Positions 1-12,220 of a stretch of 64,000 bases of DNA are shown one piece after another (positions within the stretch are counted from its first letter, which is position 1; each line of letters begins with the position of its first letter). The DNA comes from Physella acuta (lineage: Eukaryota > Mollusca > Gastropoda > Physidae). The stretch spans positions 166,001 to 230,000 of the forward strand of contig NW_026731670.1 in assembly GCF_028476545.1 (NCBI RefSeq), written 5' to 3'. The position numbers and the translations under genes were made by a program. A model generated the notes under the pieces. The model was not told the DNA's origin and made no database searches. It was given only the letters and a program-made list of their open reading frames with translations.

Positions 1-1
1 A

Positions 2-256
2 GTCCCAGAGTATCCGTATTTTGTACGCGTTAAAGCCCTACACAAATTGTGTATTCAATTTTCACTATGCCGTTCAGAAAGCCTTAACCTCGGTATATTT
101 ACACAAAATCTCCTGTTTTATCCGACGACCACAACCGACGAATTGCTCAAAACAACGTACTACAAGTGCTTACAATTAGCATCAAATTGTTGTAATAACT
201 CTGAAACGCAAGTATTTCCACACAAATTTATAGCAGCTCTTCAAACTAATGTGTAG
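2..256 (+). CDS. Possible 3'-terminal coding exon of an unrecognised gene (5' part outside window)
   Basis: The frame is open from the left edge of the window (first full codon at base 2) to a TAG at 254-256, giving 84 codons with no good internal start. Base composition is visibly less AT-rich than the flank that follows, and the peptide is balanced, with several Cys, Thr and Tyr residues and a Leu/Lys-rich middle. An ATTAAA poly(A)-like hexamer lies about 47 bases after the stop. These signs fit the end of a plus-strand gene that starts to the left. I do not recognise the protein and see no known motif. A chance ORF remains possible. Confidence 0.35.
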   Translation, partial: VPEYPYFVRVKALHKLCIQFSLCRSESLNLGIFTQNLLFYPTTTTDELLKTTYYKCLQLASNCCNNSETQVFPHKFIAALQTNV

Positions 257-302
257 TAAACATGTTTTTATATTTTTGTGTATTTCATATTTACTGGATA
301 CA

Positions 303-308
303 ATTAAA
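303..308 (+). promoter_or_regulatory. Candidate poly(A) signal ATTAAA
   Basis: An ATTAAA hexamer lies about 47 bases past the TAG of the possible terminal exon at 2-256. The spacing is plausible, but such hexamers are common in AT-rich DNA. Confidence 0.25.
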
Positions 309-1040
309 ATGAGTTAAGGACTAAACTATTTTGATTAAACTAACTTTGAAAAAAAAATCGAAATGATCAAACATGATGATTTTAAATTAAGAAGTTGCGA
401 TACAACAAAAACATAGACCACAGTTATCTTCGTGACTACTAGTTATTTAATTCTACTGATATTGATGAAAATAATTTAATATACACCGAGATTTTTTTTT
501 TTTAAAGACGACACAATATTTGTTTTTCAAGAAATGGAATAGCTATTTAATTTTAAAAAATAATATGTGTTTATCTTTATTAATTAAACCGCAAAAATAT
601 TCAACGATCAATACACCAATTTACACCAAGCATACTTTATACAAGTCAACGCTACACAACACTATACCTTACTACAGGGTGTAGATAACTCCAACTATGA
701 ACTTAATAATCCCCAACACGCTAGACGATACCCCACGTCTTGAAAGCAACCTACTTGTAATACATTTAGGGAGTATATTTCTTTGCTTATATAGCGCGTG
801 TTCCTCGCTCTAGTCAATACGCTCAAAGATTATTATTCTATACCTTTCCTGCCATTCACCCGACGTGTTTTAACGTAATCTTTTTTTTCCCACCGATATT
901 TTACGGTTAGGGAAAACACCAGGAAGCTATTTTTACACGTTGTATACTAGTACTAGTAAAACATGGGGCATTACTTCTGCAGGGGGTAGTTAATTCGAGT
1001 CGCCGAACGTTTCTCAATAGGTTTACTGAAGGGGTACGTG
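309..1040. other. Intergenic, no gene seen
   Basis: AT-rich unique-looking sequence without coding frames, RNA genes or clear repeats. Confidence 0.6.
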
Positions 1041-1122
1041 ATTTTAAGTGTCACTTTTGAAAAAAGCAGAAGAAATATCTGAAAGAAACCTGCACAATTG
1101 ATTCATATATATATATATATTA

Positions 1123-1177
<55 letters not shown>

Positions 1178-1490
1178 GGGTCTAGGACATTACGCCCGTC
1201 AATTGCACACCGGACATTACCCCCCCCCCCTGTCAAAACCCCCCACCCAGTCCTGAAGAAGCATGACCCTAACCACAGCATCAATACTAACACCGATTTT
1301 AAACCTACATCTAACACTAGCCTTGACTCTAACACTTGCTCTAACCGTAACTGGGCGGGGGAGGGGTAATTGCTGGGGGGTAATGTCAGTGGATTAATTG
1401 ACTGGGCGGTATTGTCCTGCTCTTATGAATAAATAAATAAATAAATAAATAAATAAATACATAATAATAAATAAATAAATAAATAAATAA

Positions 1491-1569
<79 letters not shown>

Positions 1570-1630
1570 TCAATTGTGCAGGTTTCTTTCAGATATTTCT
1601 TCTGCTTTTTTCAAAAGTGACACTTAAAAT
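1041..1630. repeat. Inverted-repeat element with perfect 70-bp arms
   Basis: The left arm (1041-1110) and right arm (1561-1630) are exact reverse complements by eye over 70 bp, then run into (TA)n on both sides. The interior holds (TA)n at about 1104-1174 and 1492-1566, an (AAAT)n stretch near 1430-1491 and an inner imperfect inverted pair (1184-1418). No coding sequence is present. It could be a MITE-like non-autonomous transposon, a recent palindrome-forming duplication, or an assembly artefact at the TA tracts. No target duplication was recognised outside the arms. Confidence 0.75.
1184..1418. mobile_element. Inner short inverted-repeat element (MITE-like), degraded
   Basis: The start AGGACATTACGCCCGTCAAT matches, imperfectly and in reverse complement, the end of the segment (GACTGGGCGGTATTGTCCT). 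A second matching pair inside it reads GACATTACCCC against GGGGTAATGTC. The middle is poly-C plus a degenerate CTAACC-like stretch. The nested inverted ends suggest a short DNA transposon sitting inside the larger inverted repeat. The family is unknown. Confidence 0.45.
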
Positions 1631-2054
1631 TTCCTTGAATGACGATGGTGGGCCAGTGGTTAAGTTAAACAAATATTTTATATACAAGTTATATATTTTA
1701 TATACTTCGTCCCGGGAGTTGGTGGGGAAGGGGGGGGGGGGGGGTAAACGTGAAAGAAACTGCCTGCATGTTTGCTGATCTCGGAAGGACCGATCAAGTG
1801 TGAGATTGACGTGAAAGGGGGTACGACGTATTTGTGAAGGGCTTTTAAGCAGTAAAGGCAGTAGTGGTGTCGCTGATGTAGAATGGGAAATTATGGTAGT
1901 CACGTTTTGCTTGTTTAAGTGCTAGGATGTATGTCTTTGGTGTCTTGTTGTGTTCCGTTAAAATATTATTTGGTTATGTTGTGTAAGTTATTTCTATGTT
2001 ATGTCTATCGTAGTTCCGATGAATTCCAACACATCTTAAAAATGGAGCGGTTAA

Positions 2055-3787
2055 TCAACTGTGTGTGTTGTTGGTCAACTATGTGTGTTGTTGGTCAACT
2101 ATGTGTGTTGTTGGTCAACTGTGTGTTGTTGGTCAACTGTGTGTGTTGTAGGTCAACTGTGTATTGTTGGTCAACTGTGTGTTGTTGGTGAACTGTGTGT
2201 TGTTGGTGAACTGTGTGTTGTTGGTCAACTGTGTGTGTGTTGTTGGTCAATTCTGTGTGTGTTGTTGGTCATCTGTGTATGTTGTTGGTCACCTGTGTGT
2301 GTTGTTGGTCAACTGTGTGTTGTTGGTCAACTGTGTGTGTTGTTGGCCAACTGTGTGTATTGTTGGTCAATTGTGTGTTGTTGGTCACCTGTGTGTTGTT
2401 GGTCAACTGTGTGTGTTGTTGGTCAACTGTGTGTGTTGTTGGTCAACTGTGTGTTGTTGGTCAACTGTGTGTTGTTGGTCAACTGTGTGTGTTGTTGGTC
2501 AACTGTGTGTTGTTGGTCAACTGTGTGTTGTTGGTCAACTGTGTGTGTTGTTGGTCAACTGTGTGTTGTTGGTGAACTGTGTGTGTTGTTGGTGAACTGT
2601 GTGTGTTGTTGGTCACATGTGTGTGTGTTGTTTGTCAACTGTGTGTGTTGTTGGTCAATTGTGTGTTGGTCAACTGTGTGTGTTGTTGGTCAACTGTGTG
2701 TGTTGTTGGTCAACTGTGTGTGTTGTTGGTCAATTGTGTGTTGGTCAACTGTGTGTTGTTGGTCAACTGTGTGTGTTGTTGGTCAACTGTGTGTTGTTGG
2801 TCAACTGTGTGTTGTTGGCCAACGGTGTGTGTTGTTGGCCAACTGTGTGTTGTTGGGTAACTGTGTGTGTTGTTGGTCAACTGTGTGTTGTTGGTCAATT
2901 GTGTGTGTTGTTGGTCAACTGTGTGTGTTGTTGGTCAACTGTGTGTGTTGTTGGTCAACTGTGTATGTGTTGTTGGTCAATTCTGTGTGTGTTGTTGGTC
3001 ATCTGTGTATGTTGTTGGTCAACTGTGTGTGTTGTTGGTGAACTGTGTGTGTTGTTGGTCACATGTGTGTGTTGTTACTCAACAGTGTGTTGATGGTTAA
3101 CTGTGTGTATTGTTGGTCAACTGTGTGTTGTTGGTCACCTGTGTGTTGTTGGTCAACTGTGTGTGTTGTTGGTCAACTGTGTGTTTTGTTGGTCAACTGT
3201 GTGTGTTGTTGGTGAACTGTGTGTGTTGTTGGTCAACTGTATGTTGTTGGTCAACTGTGTGTGTTGTTGGTGAACTGTGTGTGTTGTTGGTCACATGTGT
3301 GTGTTGTTGGTGAACTGTGTGTGTTGTTGGTGAACTGTGTGTGTTGTTGGTCAACTGTGTGTGTTGTTGGTGAACTGTGTGTGTTGTTGGTCACATGTGT
3401 GTGTGTTGTTTGTCAACTGTGTGTGTTGGTTGTCAATTATGTGTTGGTCAACTGTGTGTGTTGTTGGTCAACTGTGTGTGTTGTTGGTCAATTGTGTGTT
3501 GGTCAACTGTGTGTTGTTTGTCAACTGTGTGTGTTGTTGGTCAACTGTGTGTTGTTGGTCAACTGTGTGTGTTGTTGGTCAACTGTGTGTTGTTGGCCAA
3601 CGGTGTGTGTTGTTGGCCAACTCTGTGTTGTTGGCCAACTGTGTGTTGTTGGTCAACTGTGTGTTGTTGGTCAACTGTGTGTGTTGTTGGTCAACTGTGT
3701 GTTGTTGGTCAACTGTGTGTGTTGTTGGTCAACTGTGTATTGTTGGTCAACTGTGTGGGTTGTTGGTCAACTGTGTGTATTGTTTAT
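2055..3787. repeat. Minisatellite, unit about 18-20 bp (GTGTGTTGTTGGTCAACT)
   Basis: About 90 head-to-tail copies of GTGTGTTGTTGGTCAACT and length variants (extra GT, or units of about 14 bp) span roughly 1.73 kb. The unit has no stop in any plus-strand frame, so overlapping ORFs appear in three frames encoding low-complexity CVVGQL, CVLLVN or VCCWST repeats. These are by-products of the repeat, not genes. Marker variants recur about 780 bp apart (for example TCACATGTGTGTGTG near 2611 and 3391, and GGCCAACGGTG at 2817 and 3595), showing block-wise expansion. Confidence 0.93.
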
Positions 3788-4825
3788 CCAAGGTGCGTGT
3801 AGTTTATTACGTGATATTGCAAAGCTGCAAAAACCAGATAAACACTAAAGAGGCATTAATCATAATAACGACATTCTCAAAAAAATACAGGTAGTCCAAT
3901 AAAAAAATGTAAATTGAAAATTCATTTTTTCTTCTCTAATTCTGTTACTCTTTACATTGTGTTTTTGTTTGGCCCCTTAATTGTAAACTTTAGACTTCAT
4001 TCATCTACCATTGTATACTCCAGTCGTAAATCAATTATCTCATAAAGATATTGGGGATACTTGGGGAAAACATTTTAGGATACAAAAATTCAAAATATAA
4101 CTTAATTTTAGTTTATTGTGGGGTACAAAAATGTGCAGAAAAGATATGTTTATTACATTCAAGTTAGTTAAATGGATGAATTTAATCACAGTGATAAACA
4201 ATTTTAAGTATAAAAAATATTGCAAAAAGAATGTATGTATCACATAAAAGAAAAAAAATGAAAGAAATAATAATGATTAGATTAAAATATATTTGGAATG
4301 AATTTGGTAAAAGAAGACATTGGTTATTTAAAAACAAGAAAGTTGAACAATAACTATAAAAGAGGCAGTTTTATTATGAACAACCTTCTGATTACCTGTT
4401 GTAAAAATATATGAAATCTACTTCATCTGAAACATGAACCATCTGGCCTTAAAGGTTACTTTTTACAGGAGATTATAACTCTACATAACATGCAAAATTT
4501 ATGCAAAATTTGCATTAGCAGGGAGCTTTTTAATGTCAGACGTACCACAACAATCAATTATATGGTATTTATGTGAATCACATTAAATCAAAAATATAAT
4601 TAGTACAAAGTAATTTTTAATCTGAACACATACAAAAATATGAATAATATTTAATACATAAAGATTGATAATAACTTAACATGGGTATAATAAATAATAG
4701 CTTTTTCTTACATAAATAGTATACAAACTCACATTTTCATTGTATTTACAATGTATTCATCATTTTAATAATTTACGCATCATGTATGGAGCTTATTAGT
4801 TTAACACTGCAATCAGTTACTGACA
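3788..4825. other. Intergenic, no gene seen
   Basis: AT-rich DNA between the minisatellite and the 3' end of the MUC4-like gene. Part of it may be that gene's 3' UTR. No ORF or repeat is convincing. Confidence 0.5.
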
Positions 4826-4840
4826 TTTATTTAATTTATT
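4826..4840 (-). promoter_or_regulatory. Candidate poly(A) signals (two AATAAA) for the MUC4-like gene
   Basis: On the minus strand, AATAAA occurs at 4840-4835 and 4831-4826, about 30-45 bases after the stop codon at 4873-4871. That would give a very short 3' UTR. Other AATAAA copies occur further on in this AT-rich DNA, so the site actually used is uncertain. Confidence 0.3.
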
Positions 4841-4870
4841 GCATTTAGTAACACACATTTCATTTTAAAC

Positions 4871-6634
4871 TCAGCTGGGTTTATTTCTTTCTGCTTTTGG
4901 AGAATCAGCCTGAAAATATTTTTTTACGAGATTAGTAAGTCACAATTAAAACACTTATCACATATGAAATCAGTTCTGTATATAAACAGTAAAAAATATT
5001 TAACCTCAAAAGGGATTATATTTTACATCAAATTCATATACTTGATTTTTTCCTCAAAGTAGGCCTACTTCCTTCCTTCCTTATACGGAAACCAGCTCAG
5101 AAGGTTGACTTCCATTAGCCAGGCAGGCCTCAGTGTAGCGAACTCCGACCACTAGAGTTTCCCACACATCGCGCGCTACATCAGTCGGCTCTCACCGGGC
5201 TTTCCTTCCCCACCCACCAGACGTGGGACGTCGTCCTACCGCCTGGTACCCAGCTTGATCGTGGGGGGCGTTCGGCCATTCTTTGAACCTAGCGCATACA
5301 GCAGTTCTACTCGGCCAGATAAAAAACCTCTAGCTGCTGTTGGCTACCACTAGCCATTCCGCACCCATTGGGGGGGGGGGGGTCATGAGCTTGGTCCGAC
5401 TAGTGGCACTCTTCCAAAGCCTCGTGAAGGCCGCAGCTTAAAGTCAAGATATCTGGTTAGGGTCAAGAGCAAACCCTTCTTGGTTCCCGGCAGTCTTGCA
5501 CCTCTCCTCCCCCATGCTATTATGTAGGGGACTTGGGAGTCCGACGTACCAGGCTCTTCGGAAGTAGGCCTACTATCCAATTTGTGTTTGATTATTATTA
5601 TAATTTGCACATTTTCAAAGGTAGCATTAAACTAGGTTAAATATACTTATGCAAGAGAAATGGTATTGTGTATTCTTACCCTCAATTCTGGAATGCTGTC
5701 AATTGTTGGTCTTTTAATTGTAAACTAAAAGAAAAAATTCAGAACATTACAAAATAGGCTGGCTGAATATACTAATTAAAAAGCACTAATTTCAAAACAC
5801 AATTTCAATTGAATGGTATACATTAAATTGTCTTTAAAAAAATGGCATTAGCAAATGTATAACAACTTACCCCTTTATGCTGGTCTAAAAGATTGATCAT
5901 ATGAGACCATGAAAATCTTGATGTGCTTCTATCAGGAACTTGCTCTGTTTCTTCTGATAAACCTATGTGGGAATAACGATAATAATAAAAGAAATATTTG
6001 GATGAGCCTTTGAAAACATTTATTTATAATAAATACATTTTAAATATTTCTACAAAGATCATTTTGACTTTTAAGTACTTATTTTTACACTGGTACCAAA
6101 ATATATTTATAGCAACCTATTTTAGTTGAGATTTGTTTTTTTTTTTAATTTTAAAAATAATATAATGTTTAAAAACTGGGAAATATTTTAAGGAAGGCAC
6201 ATAAAAGAAAAGAATTTCAATATATCTAAATTTTTTTATTTTTGTTTTTTAAAAATACTTTTTAAGATTTCATTTCTTCCCAATAATATTATGATTACTT
6301 TTACTAAAAAAAAGCAAATGTTTGAGGAAGATATAATTGTAAAAGATTAATGAAGTATAGAAAACCAATTAAGAAGAGCACATTACTGTTTACTGCTAAT
6401 TAACACTCACCCAAATCACTTCCTCTGCTCCTTCTTCTGTGTGAGTGGCCTGTGGGCCCTGGCTCATCACTTGAAAAACCAGATTGATCTAAAACTCCAG
6501 CATAATTATACTGACCCTCTCTCTGTTGATTGTAGCCACCAGGCTGTAGATAAGCCTCGGGGGAGTACAAGGATTGGTATCCAAGTGGTTTCCTTGTTGC
6601 AATACTCTTAGAGAGTATTTCACTTATACTTTCA
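4871..6634 (-). CDS. MUC4-like gene, exons 47-50: cytoplasmic tail
   Basis: Exons 6634-6411, 5962-5871, 5724-5680 and 4909-4871. The tail is about 150 residues, much longer than that of human MUC4. Exon 47 is rich in Tyr ([21 protein letters not shown]) and ends in a basic H-S-H-R-R-R-S-R. Exons 48-50 are short and polar and the last 12 codons end in K-P-S-stop. Tyr motifs suggest phosphorylation or endocytic sorting, which is inference only. Confidence 0.8.
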
Positions 6635-9600
6635 CTTTAATGAATAAAATAACAGTAATCAAACCATACTCGCATAGAATATAAAGCTGAATTTGCTTAT
6701 TGTATTAATATTTTGACTTATCGATTCTTATGGATAATAAGATGGCATATTAGTTTCTCTATTTAATCTGATCTGGGCATAATGCTGACCACACTATCCA
6801 TTCATATGAAGTCACAGATACAGTTGAACTCTTCTTCCCTTGCCCCCATTGTCCATCAGGTTCAAAAAGGGAACTTTGCTTTACTCACTTTGACCTCCTG
6901 GTCAATATAACAGATGAAGTAGAGTTCATCTATTTTATTAACCTCAGCATGTATGCCTAAAAGGGATAATGTGGTCAGCTTTATTCACATATTCTAGTCT
7001 AAGGTTTGAACTCAAGACTTTAAGGTTAATAATCATGTGCTCTAACATACAATCACACCATCCCATTCAGTTAAATTCATTTGCATATCATTAGAACATT
7101 TTATTTTATTAATTCTTACCGATCATTAGATGGCACACTAGACTGATCTCTTTGCATGCGTTTTCTCTTGATGTGTAGTACTATGATTATTGCTATGGCT
7201 ATCACTAGAATCACAAAGAGTCCAAAACCAACAGAAAGGCCAATTATTAAATCATTTTCTGAAACATAAAGAGATTTTAATAACACACCATTGTTTTCTC
7301 TTCAGCATTCTTGATTCAATTTTTATTAGTGAACATTAGATTAAAATTAAATTGAAAATAAAGTGCATCATTTTTGTCATTTTTAAGTTGATAGCTTATG
7401 AGCCTACTAAAATTTACCATTTGCTTGAGGCTTTGAAGTAACAACAGTGCATTCAGGCACTGAACTGGTTTGGCAAACTTGACCAGGTTGACATGTTGAG
7501 AGTTTTTGGTACAATTCACATTGATCTTTGATTGACCTTGCTGGTTTTTAAAGAGTTAAAAAGTTTCAGGATAGAGTGTAAAATAAAAAAAAAAACAGCC
7601 TATTTTTAGGTTTCTTCTTTATTTTAATGCTAGAAACAAACGTTTATTTATTCCTAGGTTTGGTCAATACTTAGTTATGCCTAGTTATACTTAGTGCATG
7701 TAATATCATGCACATATTGGATATGAGCCGTGTGCTAAAATGGGTAATTAGTAAATTTTGTTTGACTTAAGGGGTAACAAATTTAAAAAAATTGTCTCAA
7801 AAAGCTAGACCACTCCATGGGGGAAATATTACATTTTATTATCCTCCGCCAATTACATTTTTATTTTTGGATATAAAAAATAATTACTATTTACAAGATG
7901 TTAATTTTATCAAAAGAATCTTAAAATTAGTTAAATTGCACAATTATTATTACAATTTGCAAAAAGTCTTTGATACAATGTCTAATCTCAGCAAAAATTA
8001 ATTTTAAAAAATAACTGCTTATATTTAAATGAAAAAATAAATAAATTGTCCCTTCCTCTCATGAAGTGTGATGTTATTTATTAAAGACACTTAAAGTAAT
8101 GAACATCTACATACAATTGTTTACTATTTAAATTAAAATGCATCTGTCAATAAACACAAGGAAACTTACTTGAAACATTCTGAACTTTAACATCCATGAT
8201 TGTAACTATATCATCACCAATAGTAAAATTTTTTGCTTTAGATAGCTCAAAAGCAAATGAAGATGCAACATAATCTGATATATTGGTATTCAGCAGATCT
8301 ATTTGAAGATTTGTGTGGGCTATGACTGAACCATTACTGTTAAAATTTTGTTAAAATAATATAATGAAAGATTATTAATTTATGAAAACAATTCTAAATT
8401 AATTGATGAGCTTTTACTACTTGTTAAATTTTGCTCCAGAAGAAGAGGTAAAATTAATGTTTTTAAGTTGAAATTGCTACCAGCCTATAGTTTGTGAAGA
8501 AAATTGAAATCTATTTTGTATAGTAAATTCTTTTTCATAAATAAGTTAATCTATATTGATAGATAAGATAAATTGGTTAAGATTAATATTTTAAAAATGT
8601 TTTCTAAATGTACTTATATTAGCACAATAAATCACCAGCACAATCACCCTTGCCACATATGTAATTTAATATTCACTTAAAAACTTACGTTAAATTATAT
8701 ATTTCAAAAGACAACACAGCATCTCCATACTTTTCTTTACTAAATTTTGTTAGCTGAAACATATTTTTTAAAATAACAACACTAAAATGTAAATAGCATA
8801 ACATGTATAGATTATTTATAATTATTAACCAAACTGATAGTTATTAACAAGAATCTAGCATTATTAAAATAAATAATAAAATAAATAAAACAACTGCTAA
8901 TGATTGAATATAATTCTATTAGAACTGTATTTTTGTGTGTATGTTTAAGGTTATTTTTTTTAAAATAATAAAAAGGCTGAACAGCTACTCACACTTCTTG
9001 CAATTTTTCTTTGTAAGTCTTTAGATTCAGTTGTAGTTATTATAAAAATTAATGAACTAAGATTTTGTTGTGAAAAATCAAATTCAATCTCCAAAGGAAA
9101 TTTCTTGTAATTCACTGCAATGAAAATACCAATATAAATAACATCAAAAACTAAGTAGATTTAATAGGTAAAGAAAATGTGAAGAACATATAAAGACCTG
9201 ATGGTCTATATTTAAATAGGTGTTATCTAACATCACATTCCTCTCCTCTTTATCATGTTATTTTGCACTATCAAAATAAATGTGTTGTATATGTTGAACA
9301 AAGAAATTAAAAACAATTTTTCGTAAGAATGTCCCTTTAATACATAAAGCTCTTTCATTAAGATTGAATCTACTTATTTGATAAATATTTGTAACTGCGC
9401 CAGCCTAGTTACCCTTGCAGGTGGCTGTATCATTGATGTCAATATGTCCAGGTCTACAGTCACACACGTAGGACCCATCAGTATTGTTACATATTGTTGT
9501 GGAAAAGTTGCATCGATTTAATGGATCAAGGCACTCATCAATATCTGACAAGACATGATGCATACAGTTATCAAAATGTAAAAATACATATCAGATTTGT

Positions 9601-12130
9601 TTTTTATAGCCAATTATGATATTTCCTCTTATTATTTATCAAACAAAGCCAGAAAAACAAATTACTGCTCTCAGCTTTTTTATAATTGTAATGTACAATC
9701 CACATTACATTATTCAGTTTTGTTTCAAAAAATTATTTAGTCTTATAACAAGCTATTATTGTAATATTTTACTAAGTGCAACAGTAAGATTACTAACAAT
9801 ACTGTGTTATAAAAAGGAAAACATTTTTTTGAACTTACCTTTACACAAAGAGCCGTTTATTCTATGGTATCCTACAATACATCTACACTCTACAGATCCA
9901 TTTAAATTAAAACAGCTCTCATGTATATCTGGGCAGTAGCTGGTGTTCAAACACTCGTCTATATCTGTTTCACAGCTAGAGCCAGTCCATCCTGGTTTAC
10001 ATCTACACTGACCATTCACATTATCACAGCTGTCAGTGTTTATGCCAAACTGTAGACACTTGCATTTTTGATTACAGTCTTGACCATAATGGTTGTTTTC
10101 ACATGCTTTGTGGAGAAAAAGAAATCATTAAATGTGTTTGCTAATATTGAATAGTGTTATTTAAAAAATTACTATGTAATAAAAATCAATACATTTATTG
10201 TAAAATAAAGTATACAAGCCGACCTGCGACGTTGCATACACCGCTATTTAGTTTTTTTTTTTCGAATTTTCAGTAATTCATAATTTATGAATTCGACACT
10301 ACCAATGCTTCAACTGAAATTATTTTGTTTTAAAACACTATCAGCAGCTCGTGAAGGATGATTATCAATATACACAATAAAATGACAAACAATTTAAATT
10401 ATACACATAAAAATAAACTAAAAATGATTTCATAATACAAGAGAGAAAAAACTTACACAAACAAAAGTTAGCTGATTTAAAGTAACCAACTTCACAAACA
10501 CATCGGAATGAACCAGGGGAGTTAACACATTTGGAGTTAGCAGGGCAACTGTTTGTTGATTGGTTACATTCATCAACATCAGTACTGCAGTCACTACCAG
10601 TCCAACCAGTTAAACAATCACAGGTTCCATTCTCAGCAAAACAGATTTGAGGCTTGGTGTTGGTAGTGTTACAGGAACAGTTAGCAGCACAGTCATAGCC
10701 ATATTTCCCACTTATACATTCTGAAATGTTTAGTTTTTAGACATTATTCAATTAAGTAATAACACAAATAAATGATACACTCCAATCTTAAAGAATTTTG
10801 CAGTTACCATTACCATTTTTAACATCGGTACTTTGTTTTAAGCTTTATAACATTTACATTTTTCATTTTTCCTACACACAATATTAGAAAAGTCACTGGT
10901 TTCCAAATCAATAAAAAAAGAAAAAAAGCTGATCTTTATGTAGCCAGTCAGTTATACAAAATATATGCTGATCATTATAAAGAACAATTTGTGAGCATCT
11001 ATACGTTACATCACATATGTGAAAAGATTTGAAACAATGAACTAATTAAGGGATGAAGATTTAGCATATATTTTGTATTTAAAAAGACAGGTGATTTAAA
11101 AGAAGTTACTTTTTATTACTATTATGGCAACTTGGTAGTATGGGTCATGTGGATTGTTAATGCTCATGCATGGTTACTGTGTGCGGGGAGAGAGCGTGGG
11201 GAATATAATTATAATTTACAAGAAATGTGTAACATCTTTTAAGGTTTTGTCATTTTGTGATTTGCCCAGTACAGTAACTATATGCAAACAGCAATTTTAT
11301 CTACTGAATAAATGTGTGCACTATTAGTATTTTACCTTCACAGGTTAGTTTGTCTTCCAGAAGTTTTGTCCCTTTTCTGCATGAACATGAGAATGTGCCA
11401 TTTTTATTGGTACAGTTTCCATTAACACATGGGTTACTCTCACATTCATCTATATCTAAAAAAAAAAAGAAGGCCAATTAAAAACTGTCTTTCTATTACA
11501 AACTGCAAGTTCTCTCCTTTCTGATTTGAAAAGTTTATACCTACTAAACTTAAGTTCAAATTTAATATTTACATTTCCCCACTTATTACATTAGAAAGAT
11601 GTATGTTTGTGTACAGCAAATGTGTTAAAACACATCTAAGGAACTAACAGTAAAATATTCTTGAGTTTCAAGGGGAAATTTTCAAGAGAACTAATTAAAA
11701 TAGTACACCTTATTATCCCAGAGTAAAATTATGAAACTACACCTATATACTTCAGGCAGCAAGAAATAGTAACAGAGTAGATTTGTGATACTGTCTACCA
11801 ATAAATGGAAATTTGATTTGTTATGGTACTGAAAGTATGTTTTAATTGTAATTCTATAATTAATTATCCATTTTCTTTATTTCTGTTTTAAATTTATTAA
11901 TTGATCTATATTAATCTTTTATCAATTAATGAACACATAAGAACAGCACATAAACTATACACACCTATACAATCCGTATCATTTAGGTAATATCCCTGGA
12001 AGCAAGAGCACACTGCTTTGTTATCTTCAACTATGCATAGCTGATTACACACATTTGTACAGTTTACACTGGTGGGTAAAGCTGTCAAACACAATTATTA
12101 ATTTTAAAAGTTTTAAACAAAAAAATATAG

Positions 12131-12220
<90 letters not shown>

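Noticed and set aside
2061-3894. Long plus-strand ORFs (up to 326 codons) encoding Cys/Val/Trp-rich repeats
   Set aside because: They are frame by-products of the stop-free minisatellite unit, overlap in three frames, and include non-repeat tails only by chance.
7316-7519. 67-codon minus-strand ORF overlapping exon 45
   Set aside because: A different frame over the same exon. The frame used in the gene model has a four-Cys pattern and matches the phases of exons 44 and 46.
9616-9939. 107-codon plus-strand ORF
   Set aside because: Antisense to EGF exon 40 and its intron; no coding features.
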